DNA from: Pycnococcus provasolii
Taxonomy: Eukaryota > Chlorophyta > Pseudoscourfieldiophyceae > Pseudoscourfieldiales > Pycnococcaceae
NCBI GenBank assembly: GCA_938743325.2
Contig: OW568865.1
Coordinates: forward strand, 806,001-870,000
DNA: 64,000 bases
Direction: 5' to 3'
Positions 57,177 through 64,000 of this stretch are shown piece by piece; the stretch's first letter is position 1, and each line of letters opens with the position of its first letter. The notes beneath the pieces are model-generated. The model saw nothing but the letters and a program-made list of their open reading frames with translations. It had not been told where the DNA came from and ran no database searches. Both the position numbers and the translations under genes were made by a program.

Positions 57177-58402
57177 CTTTGACCAGCTCACGGCGCAGGT
57201 AGGTCTCCAACCTCTACCTCGCGCAGTGCCCAAGCCAACCCACCGAAAGTGCCAACCCATCAAGTCACCGAAGTGCTACAAGAAGGCGAGAAGTCTCAGT
57301 CAACGCGAGTGCGCGTGCGAATGCTTAAGGCGTGCGCGCGAGTCCGGAGAGAGAGAGCGAGCGAGGGGGGGAACGAAAAAACCAAAACCAAGTCAGTCAA
57401 ACTGAACTGAACTTCTCCGGAACCGGAAGCAAAAAACCAACAATTATTCCACAAAAGGACGCCCTCCACGTACGGAAACGTACCTTGGAAGTAACCTGTT
57501 GGGCAAGGCCTTTTCCACCACGTTCCACGAGGCTCGAGGCTCGAGGGAGTAACTTTACCCGTACCGTAAAGGTGACAATAGCCTGAACAATAGCGTGAGT
57601 GCAGTGCGCAGAACCAACCGTTCCCCCCCCACGGACCGCCTCCACGCCTCCACGGGCCCACTGTTCCACTGGTTACCTCCACTGTTCCACTGACCTGGCC
57701 CACTGTTCCACTGGGTTGGCACTTGGCAAGCGTTCGGTCAACGCACATGCCACAAGCCACATCCATAAACTTACCGGTAACATACCTCACATCCATGGCA
57801 TTTTGACGCTACCAACTAGTTGGTATGTACATATGAGAAAAGTGGACGCCACGAAGGATTGGCGAAGGAGACCAAGGCTGACTACCAGAGGGATCCACGC
57901 CTTCCACGGATGCCTTATTACAGCCTTGCACCTTATTATGATCTTTGCACCTTTGCACCTTGCGCCTTGCGCCTTAGTTTACCATTGGCATGGCCATTCT
58001 TGCCTTCTTGCAAGGCGGCCGGGCTCGTTCAGAACTTCAGAGTTCAGAGAGGTGGTCAAGGACTCAAGGTCGCGGCCGGTTGTTCAAGCTCGCTCAGAGA
58101 GGTGGGCAAGGAAACAAGGTCGCGGCCGGTTGTTCAAGCTCGTGCAGAGAGGTGGTCAAGGTCGCGGCCGGTTGTTCAAGCTCGTGCATTGTAACACGAC
58201 TCGTTTTTCTGGCATACGGAGAGTCCGAAATGTACCCGGTAGTCCGAAATAGAAACCTGTCCGAAAAATGTATTTCATTCAAGGGCGGATTAATATGCCC
58301 TTGTTTCATTTCCCTTTAGGGGTTTGATTTGATTGATTTGGGGGATCCCGTTTGATCAGGTTGACCCGTCAGCCTTTTCTGATATGTTTTGTCATTCTTC
58401 TC
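57177..58402. other. intergenic with tandem repeats
   Basis: 1.2 kb without a credible gene. It holds CCACTGTTCCACTG-type repeats (57657-57720), short CCTTGCGCCTT repeats (57945-57975), the ~50-bp tandem array at 58045-58186, a small palindrome AAGGGC...GCCCTT near 58285-58305 and GGGATCCC at 58342-58349. Confidence 0.5.
58045..58186. repeat. three-copy ~50-bp tandem repeat
   Basis: Units start with CAGAGAGGTGG and end with GGTCGCGGCCGGTTGTTCAA plus CTCG. Copies begin at 58045, 58095 and 58145; the third is shortened by about 8 bp in the middle. Confidence 0.9.
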
Positions 58403-59044
58403 ATGACGTTCCTGTTAATGTTTCCGTCCTCGCGTGCGTTTCTCTACATGACGAACGTCGCCCTTCTCATGGTCGGCGTCGCTGCACTCGGTGTCGCCGC
58501 GTACGTCACCAACGCAGGCAGCTCTCAATCAGCTCTCAGACACCTCGGCAACCTCGGCGAGTGGTCAGTTCCCGTATTCACCATCGGAGGATGCGTCATC
58601 GTGTTCTTCAGTGTCGTCGGAATCTGTGCGGCGTGCTGCAAAGGAGTCGCATGTCTACAGCACATGTACTTCGCACTCACGCTGCTCGGATACACGCTCG
58701 AACTTGTCGTCTCCACCGCATGCTTCGTCGCGCTGCCGTCCGTAGAAAGCTGGCTCGAAAAACAGTGCGATGAACACCCATGGCCAGACTGCAAGACGGA
58801 CTTGCCCCAGGTGGAAAAGGAAGTCACAAACCACCTCAAAGCCATCGCTGGCACGTCGTGCGCCGTATGCGTCGTCACGTTTCTCAACCTCCTCGCGAGC
58901 TACTCTGCAGGAATCGACGGGGCAAGAGGATACACAGAATTGGACGACTCGGACGACGACGAGGCACCAAGTTCGACGACGTTCCACTATCAGCGACGAA
59001 CTCCAGAGCGATCTCCCTTTGGGCGAGTTGGGAGTGGCAACTGA
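58403..59044 (+). CDS. tetraspanin-like four-helix membrane protein
   Basis: 213 residues from the first ATG (MTFLLMFPSS). Four hydrophobic helices are readable: NVALLMVGVAALGVAAYV, VPVFTIGGCVIVFFSVVGI with a CAACC cluster just after it, MYFALTLLGYTLELVVSTA, and SCAVCVVTFLNLLASYSAG. A larger loop between helices 3 and 4 holds two Cys (KQCDEHPWPDC). This spacing fits tetraspanin or tetraspanin-like proteins, but the CCG motif of true tetraspanins is absent. The C-terminal tail is acidic then basic. A non-ATG frame extends 17 codons upstream. GGGATCCC lies ~55 bp before the ATG. Confidence 0.7.
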   Translation: MTFLLMFPSSRAFLYMTNVALLMVGVAALGVAAYVTNAGSSQSALRHLGNLGEWSVPVFTIGGCVIVFFSVVGICAACCKGVACLQHMYFALTLLGYTLELVVSTACFVALPSVESWLEKQCDEHPWPDCKTDLPQVEKEVTNHLKAIAGTSCAVCVVTFLNLLASYSAGIDGARGYTELDDSDDDEAPSSTTFHYQRRTPERSPFGRVGSGN

Positions 59045-59150
59045 CCATAAAGCAGGGGGACGAAAAGACACAAAACCGGTTTTTGCTTTGTAACGTTTCT
59101 AGTTTGACATTTTTGTCTGTTTGCTCTTCACTTCCAAACGACGATGGTTC

Positions 59151-60758
59151 TTACAGTACAACGGCGTCTTGAAAACGCGCGGGTACGTCGCTCAAGGGGA
59201 CGGCGAAGTCGACGCTGCCACCAGCCGCGAGCTGGCCACACGCAGCATTTTCGTCGTCACCGCGGCTGACTCTTAGACTTACCTCGCGCTGGCCTGATCT
59301 CATCAACATGTCGCGGAAGCGTGCACTCGCATCTCCGCTCGTCGCGGCGAAGATTGTGCCCGCATGCGGGTTGAACTGAATCAGGTTCACCTTCGCTCTG
59401 ACGTTCTGCAGCATGTGTGCAAGTCTTTTCGCATCCTCGTCGGTGTCATTGATGCCCTGCAAAAGCACGTACTCAATCATCACGCTAGAGCGCCAGCGAT
59501 TCGTCGCTCCGTTCGCGCCGACGTCATCTTTTGGAAACCACCTCTCGAGAGCTCCAATAAGCTCGTCGAGTTGGTACTTTCGGTTCACTGGCACCATCCA
59601 GTCACGCGTCTCGTCTTCGGTTGCATGGAGAGACACGGCAAGCTGTGCCCTTGTCGTCTCCATGAGTTCATTCAGCTCAGGCACCAAGCCCGACGTGCTG
59701 ACAGTGATTTTATTCGCGTGAATCGTGAAGGTGGCAACGCTCTCCTCGCACAAAACCTCCAAGCTGCTTTTCACAGCCTCTAAGTTTGCGAGAGGTTCGC
59801 CCATGCCCATGTACACCACATTGGTCAGCATATTATGTTGTCCGTCGGCGTGGTGGTCTGCGACGTGTCTTGCGGCAATGACCATTTGCTCCAGCACTTG
59901 GCACGCGTTGAGGTTTCCTCGAAATCCAAGACGTCCGGTCGCGCAGAACTGGCAATTCAGACCACAGCCCGATTGACTGCTAACACACAGAGTGTTCCGT
60001 TTCGCGCCATCTGGGATGATTACAGCCTCGACGGTGGATCCTGCAGCCATGAGTTCTTCTCTTGACGCGCCTTTCCCGGCCGCATCAAGTCTGAGAACAA
60101 GTTTGGCTGTTCCATCCTTGCTTGTTTGCACGTCCTCGAGCGTCACGAGTCCTGATAGTGTGCACGTTCGTCGTAGTTTGTCGAGCGTTTTGGCGTTAAT
60201 GTGGCCTTCGAGTTCGTCCCATGACGCCACGAGTCCCGGCATTGCGTTCTGCTTTTTTCTCCTGTATATGTACGCGCGCACGTCGTACATGGCCGAGAAG
60301 AGTCTCTGCGCGATTCTCGCGGGTTGGGCGACTTGCGCGACGTTTTTGAGCACGTACGTGAGTTCACTCATAGAAAGTCCTTTTAAGATGACACGCGAGT
60401 CATCGTCGTGAACGAGACGCGTACGTTTGCTGCTTTTCAGACTGACTGAAGCTTGCCCAGAGTGTCCACTGAATTGCCGCGACGACGGAGAAGCAGGTGA
60501 TGTGCCTTGAATGCCTTGACCCATAAGGGTATTACCCACATCATTATCCACCGCAGACTGTGCCTTTGACTCCTGGGGCCCTGAACCTGAACCTGAACCT
60601 GAAGGTGACTCACAAGACTGTGAGGTTGCAGAGACAACACAGCAACGTGACGAAACACCAGCACGAGCACGAGCACGAGCACGAGATCCAAAAGTCAAAG
60701 AGACATGTATCTTATGTAGGGGAAAAGCCTTATAAGGCGTGCGGGCCGCCATCATCAT
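59151..60758 (-). CDS. rlmN: RlmN-type dual-specificity 23S rRNA/tRNA methyltransferase, probably plastid
   Basis: Radical-SAM enzyme that methylates adenosine C2 in rRNA and tRNA. It has 535 residues with a ~100-residue N-terminal extension rich in Ala, Arg and Ser, as expected of an organelle transit peptide; bacterial RlmN is ~380. The [4Fe-4S] ligands CxxxCxxC are in QSGCGLNCQFCATG near residue 265. Other conserved pieces are NVVYMGMGEPLANLEAV, KITVSTSGLVPELNEL, AVSLHATEDETRDWMVPVN and NLIQFNPHAG. The C-terminal Cys that attacks the adenine should be the one in DDENAACGQLA. The promoter region holds a (CTAACC)n array. Confidence 0.95.
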   Translation of the reverse strand: MMMAARTPYKAFPLHKIHVSLTFGSRARARARAGVSSRCCVVSATSQSCESPSGSGSGSGPQESKAQSAVDNDVGNTLMGQGIQGTSPASPSSRQFSGHSGQASVSLKSSKRTRLVHDDDSRVILKGLSMSELTYVLKNVAQVAQPARIAQRLFSAMYDVRAYIYRRKKQNAMPGLVASWDELEGHINAKTLDKLRRTCTLSGLVTLEDVQTSKDGTAKLVLRLDAAGKGASREELMAAGSTVEAVIIPDGAKRNTLCVSSQSGCGLNCQFCATGRLGFRGNLNACQVLEQMVIAARHVADHHADGQHNMLTNVVYMGMGEPLANLEAVKSSLEVLCEESVATFTIHANKITVSTSGLVPELNELMETTRAQLAVSLHATEDETRDWMVPVNRKYQLDELIGALERWFPKDDVGANGATNRWRSSVMIEYVLLQGINDTDEDAKRLAHMLQNVRAKVNLIQFNPHAGTIFAATSGDASARFRDMLMRSGQREVSLRVSRGDDENAACGQLAAGGSVDFAVPLSDVPARFQDAVVL

Positions 60759-60857
60759 GGTAAGATTGAGCCAATATAGCTGAAATTCGGGGTGGTGCGC
60801 CGTCGACGCCTACTAAACTTTAACAAGTGGGGAAAAAAGAGGGGGAAACGGATAGGC

Positions 60858-60886
60858 TAACCCTAACCCTAACCCTAACCCTAACC
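60858..60886. promoter_or_regulatory. CCCTAA array between divergent genes
   Basis: About 4.5 copies of CTAACC, ~100 bp upstream of the RlmN ATG and ~205 bp upstream of the MBOAT ATG. AACCCCGAA and AAACCCCGAAAC boxes follow at 60885-60945, and GGGATCCC lies at 61009-61016. Confidence 0.55.
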
Positions 60887-61090
60887 CCGAATACCCTGAC
60901 CCCTAACCCCGAACAAGTAAATCAAACCCCGAAACCCGAACCACGGAAGCCTGTACTGAAGCCAACCCCGAACGCCTGACCGCCCTATCCGGCTATCCGA
61001 TGCAAAGAGGGATCCCCCGTTGGTTGACGGACCGGACCGTGAGAACAACAGCCCTTGAAATGGATCGTGCGGTCGGAATCAGTCTACTGT

Positions 61091-62260
61091 ATGGAGATCC
61101 ATCACTCCGGAGCACTTTTCATGTTCCCGACTTCAGGAGGAGGATCTATGTCACCCTTGGTGCTCGTATGCACCGTATGTGTATACGCGCTCGTACTCTC
61201 TCAGTGCTGTATTCTCATGAATGTTTATGTTCGACCTGGCCTTTTGCGATTACTCCTTATGATACCCCTTATATTACTGCACCTGACTCTACCACCCGTG
61301 ATGGTGGATCGAAACGAGAACGTCATCACGCTTGCCATTATGAGTGCACTCATCTCGTGGTGGTGCAGCTTTAAACTCATCGCGTTTGCGTGGGATCGGG
61401 GAGCGATCACACAAGCAATACGGCTGAAGTACCCGACGATCGCAATCGCCATGCTCCTCGTGCTTCCCGTCACACCCGTATTTCAGCAGAGGGACGTGGA
61501 AGATACACGCAGCAAGAATTCTCAGAAAACCTCGTCACAGGCAACCGTCACGTCCTACGCGTGGAGATTTATCACAAAAGTCGCTCTGCTGCTCGCAACA
61601 GTACACGCCATAACCGCATACCAACTGCCTGATATCGTCGCACACTTTCTCATGGCGTGGGGGCTGTACGCACTATTAGGAGGACTCATGGACGGCTTGT
61701 CGTGCGTGTGCCTTCTTGTCGACGGCAGAGTCAAGCTTGTGCCGCACTTCGACCAGCCGTACCTAAGCGAGTCGCTGGAAATATTTTGGGCGAAAAGATG
61801 GAACCGCTTTGCCGCTGGACAACTTCGCTCAATCGTGTTTGACCCGCTGATTGACAATTGTGCCGTCGCACCTCCAGACGCCAACGACAGAGTCGCGCGA
61901 TTTCGAAGACGTCAGCGTGCTGGACTCTTTCGCGTCGCTGTTGCAACAATATGCACGTTCGCCATGAGCGGCATCATGCACGAACTCGTGTTCTACCATT
62001 TGACGGGTGCAATCAGCTCGGGTGCGGGGTGGTTTCTCTTCTTCTCACTCAACGGCGTTCTCGTGCTGGTCGAGCGCGCGATGTGGAGCCGCACTGCGTG
62101 GTACACAAATCTGCCTAGCTACGTGCGCGTGGCATTCACACTAGCGTTGGAGGTGTACGTGGCTGAACTATTCTTCTTCAAACCTGTGATTCAGGCTGGC
62201 TTAGACGTTGCCGTCATCGAATCCGTGAAGGAGACAGCCGCATCATTCGTTCTCGTGTAA
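61091..62260 (+). CDS. wax-synthase-like membrane-bound O-acyltransferase (MBOAT)
   Basis: An acyltransferase of the plant-type wax synthase family (long-chain-alcohol O-fatty-acyltransferase), working in the ER membrane. ~389 residues with 7-9 hydrophobic helices. Diagnostic segments are the SLEIFWAKRWNRFAAGQLRS motif followed by VFDP (near residues 230-255) and the catalytic-His helix FAMSGIMHELVFYHL (near residue 300). Length and order fit the jojoba-type family rather than DGAT1. The start is uncertain: ATGs at 61091, 61121 and 61148 are all in frame ahead of the first helix. It would make wax esters or related neutral lipids; substrate not determinable. Confidence 0.85.
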   Translation: MEIHHSGALFMFPTSGGGSMSPLVLVCTVCVYALVLSQCCILMNVYVRPGLLRLLLMIPLILLHLTLPPVMVDRNENVITLAIMSALISWWCSFKLIAFAWDRGAITQAIRLKYPTIAIAMLLVLPVTPVFQQRDVEDTRSKNSQKTSSQATVTSYAWRFITKVALLLATVHAITAYQLPDIVAHFLMAWGLYALLGGLMDGLSCVCLLVDGRVKLVPHFDQPYLSESLEIFWAKRWNRFAAGQLRSIVFDPLIDNCAVAPPDANDRVARFRRRQRAGLFRVAVATICTFAMSGIMHELVFYHLTGAISSGAGWFLFFSLNGVLVLVERAMWSRTAWYTNLPSYVRVAFTLALEVYVAELFFFKPVIQAGLDVAVIESVKETAASFVLV

Positions 62261-62299
62261 AATCTGTATACTGTTACAAGCATTTTTACATCATATCAA

Positions 62300-63622
62300 T
62301 CAAGTCCATGGCAAGAAGCTGTAGTGCGCCGCCGTGCCCACAAACGTGTAGACGAATGCCCAACGCATCACCCACCGGAAGTGCTTCGGTAGCAACATCG
62401 CGAGGCCGAGGTACAAAGCTGGGCTGCCCGCGCAAAGGAAACGCGTCGATACCTGCACGTGCATGACAACGACGCTCAGCGCGGTGCTGAAGACGAGCAC
62501 CGCGACGTGCGGGAGCATCGCGCGACGATGCGACGGGCGCAGGCATGACGACGCTGCAGCGGCGCTCGCGATCCAAGCGGGGGTGGCGAGCAGGAAGTTG
62601 GGAAGCTGCGCGAGTTGCCAATAGCGGAATGGGCCGACGCCCCAGTAGGCACTTTGTGCGTGCGTGTACGGGAGCGGGAGCGATGCCGCACACCACGTGG
62701 GTGCATCGTCGCCAACGCAGTAGCGAAGCACTCCGGCGCGCTCGTTCCAGATAAGAGGGAGCGCCGTGAGCACAACAAGAGACGCGGTGCGCGCAAAACC
62801 GCGAGCGACCGTCGCGACGCCTACATGAATGTTGGAGTGGTCAAGAAGACCTAGAGAGCGAGTCGTCTCCTTGGAGATCCATGGAATCACATCCAATGCG
62901 TACGCCACACCGATGAGCAGCGCGCCGCTCGCCGCGCCGTTGGCGCGCACGCTCGACGCCAGAGCCAATGATGCGGCTGCTACGAGCCAACGGCGTTCCG
63001 CCACAGCAGCACTCGCCGTGAAGAATGCCGCTGCGTATGCGCTCTCCGTGTAGAGCGGTGCGGTGAAGAAAGGTGACGCCGGGTTGACGACGAATAGGAG
63101 CACCGCACGACGTGTCTGCGCATCGTCCAATCCCACTGCTCGCGCGAGACGCAGCAAGCTTATCGCTGCAAGGCAGAAAAGTGCTGCATTGCCCACAAGT
63201 CCTGCTAGCACAATCGCCGCCGCGTCGTCCTCGTCGTCGACACCGCCACTTTCGTCATTCGTCACGACTGATCTCGCCACCGCCGCGACCGTCGACGGAA
63301 ACAGCGGCATGAATGCCGCCTGGTGCTCATACTCGTATCCGCAACGCGCGACGCGCAAGTAGTGAACGCTGTCCCACACCACAAGTCGTCGTAGCGCGTC
63401 TATCACAGCAATTTCCACGAACGTTCGCTGCGTGCGCGTTGACGACTGCTGATTGCTGGTTGTGCTCGGTAAGACATGCTGCAGGCAGGGAACCACTTTT
63501 TGCGTGTAAGAGGACTCGTCGTACGTACCAAGTGTGTACGCCGCGGCGAGGGCGAGGGTTAGCCATACAGCGCGTGCGGCGAGCGCGTAGGACAGCGCGC
63601 GCAGGATTGATTGATTTGTCAT
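62300..63622 (-). CDS. PIGV: GPI mannosyltransferase 2 (PIG-V/Gpi18)
   Basis: Adds the second mannose to glycosylphosphatidylinositol anchors in the ER lumen. A 440-residue polytopic protein starting MTNQSILRAL. Family markers: VVWDSVHYLRVARCGYEYEH early in the protein (lumenal loop with the catalytic-type WDSxH), FMPLFP just after it, VNPASPFFTAPLYTESAYA in the middle, and YWGVGPFRYWQLAQLPNFLL plus QVSTRFLCAGSPALYLG near the C-terminus. Length is within the family range. The open frame extends upstream to 63874 but without features. Its stop is 40 bp from the MBOAT stop. Confidence 0.93.
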   Translation of the reverse strand: MTNQSILRALSYALAARAVWLTLALAAAYTLGTYDESSYTQKVVPCLQHVLPSTTSNQQSSTRTQRTFVEIAVIDALRRLVVWDSVHYLRVARCGYEYEHQAAFMPLFPSTVAAVARSVVTNDESGGVDDEDDAAAIVLAGLVGNAALFCLAAISLLRLARAVGLDDAQTRRAVLLFVVNPASPFFTAPLYTESAYAAAFFTASAAVAERRWLVAAASLALASSVRANGAASGALLIGVAYALDVIPWISKETTRSLGLLDHSNIHVGVATVARGFARTASLVVLTALPLIWNERAGVLRYCVGDDAPTWCAASLPLPYTHAQSAYWGVGPFRYWQLAQLPNFLLATPAWIASAAAASSCLRPSHRRAMLPHVAVLVFSTALSVVVMHVQVSTRFLCAGSPALYLGLAMLLPKHFRWVMRWAFVYTFVGTAAHYSFLPWT

Positions 63623-64000
63623 ACGGGCATGGCAAGACAGAGAGTGAGTTGAGCTTGGTTGGACGACCGTCTCTTTGGAAAAAAAAGATTTTAGGGGGGG
63701 CCAGTATTGCCAATGAAGGTCATCTTTTACACAAACCGAAATTAAACCAAAAGTAGGTCTCCTGCTCCAGTAACCAACTATAGTCAACAGGGAGGGAGGG
63801 TGGGAGGTTGTTTGCGAAGCAAGCAACCAACAGCAAGAGTGGATACGCGCGCGCAGCCCTAAGGGAGAGGCCACCCGAGGGTCTCGAGAGGGGCCGTGAC
63901 CCTCCTGGCGGCCGCCCAGAACCAGCAGCGCGAGCGACTCCCCCCAATCAAAAACCCCAATTAAACAAGTAGAACTGAAGATTTTAGGGGGGGCCAGTAT
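63623..64000. other. intergenic right edge with a 22-bp direct repeat
   Basis: No gene seen. A 22-bp sequence (AGATTTTAGGGGGGG then CCAGTAT) occurs at 63686-63707 and again as the last 22 bases of the window. Confidence 0.6.
63686..63707 (+). repeat. 22-bp direct repeat, first copy (second at 63979-64000)
   Basis: The two copies are identical and 293 bp apart. The second is cut by the window end, so the true repeat may be longer. Confidence 0.85.

Noticed and set aside
58045-58186. CRISPR array
   Set aside because: The copies are contiguous ~50-bp tandem repeats without unique spacers, in a eukaryotic setting.
60858-60886. Chromosome end or telomere
   Set aside because: The CCCTAA array is short and has normal genes on both sides, so it is interstitial.

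Overview
The window is nuclear DNA from a compact, GC-rich eukaryotic genome, most likely a green alga (prasinophyte or core chlorophyte type). The eukaryotic evidence is a cytosolic chaperonin subunit (CCT4), 40S RPS9, WDR48/UAF1, PIG-V, a Mei2-like RNA-binding protein and one clear spliceosomal intron. The green-plastid evidence is a TIC20 import protein, an RlmN-type methyltransferase with a transit-like leader, a plant-type D-ribulose kinase relative and an SPPP-rich wall-type surface protein. I do not name a species. Genes are nearly all single-exon, densely packed on both strands, and often convergent with less than 150 bp between stops.

Layout. 1-1.5 kb: CCT4, cut by the left edge. 2.1-6.0 kb: a complete piggyBac-like DNA transposon with matching TIRs, TTAA on both sides, an intact transposase and a second ORF. 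6.1-12.7 kb: an EF-hand protein, a four-repeat protein, a MITE-like inverted-repeat element, an FGGY kinase, a zinc-finger relic with frameshift and nonsense mutations, and a PfkB kinase. 12.9-18.3 kb: a Mei2-like RRM protein and a Pro/Gln-rich protein. 18.6-27.6 kb: nested LTR retrotransposons. A 6.08-kb Ty1/copia element with indistinguishable 440-bp LTRs and a 5-bp target duplication sits inside a Ty3/gypsy element that had already lost protease, RT and most of RNase H. 27.9-48.2 kb: PEP synthase, WDR48, TIC20, a Golgi-type glycosyltransferase facing a sulfotransferase-like protein, an RMC1/Mic1-like protein, a small orphan, a BAHD/condensation-like acyltransferase, RPS9, an unrecognised membrane protein and an MFS transporter. 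48.3-52.2 kb: a large inverted duplication carrying two nearly identical isopenicillin-N-synthase-like 2OG-Fe(II) oxygenases. Its short spacer holds a broken copy of the neighbouring transporter's 5' end, and a decayed copia RT fragment lies at its outer edge. 53.0-63.6 kb: a secreted protein with two eight-cysteine modules, an SPPP-rich membrane protein, a tetraspanin-like protein, RlmN, a wax-synthase-like MBOAT and PIG-V.

Functional grouping is inferred from position and domain content. The glycosyltransferase/sulfotransferase pair (35-39 kb) and the two surface proteins (53-57 kb) suggest sulfated-glycan and cell-surface work. The divergent MFS transporter and dioxygenase share a 245-bp promoter and look like a small metabolite make-and-export unit whose enzyme was recently duplicated by inversion.

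Three sequence patterns recur across intergenic DNA. One is the palindrome GGGATCCC, far more frequent than chance, mostly 60-225 bp upstream of start codons. The second is short TTAGGG/CCCTAA arrays about 60-175 bp upstream of starts. The third is a G-rich TTCGGGGTTTG box. The LTRs of the two unrelated retrotransposon superfamilies also share repeated copies of a TCAAGACGTAGTC motif.
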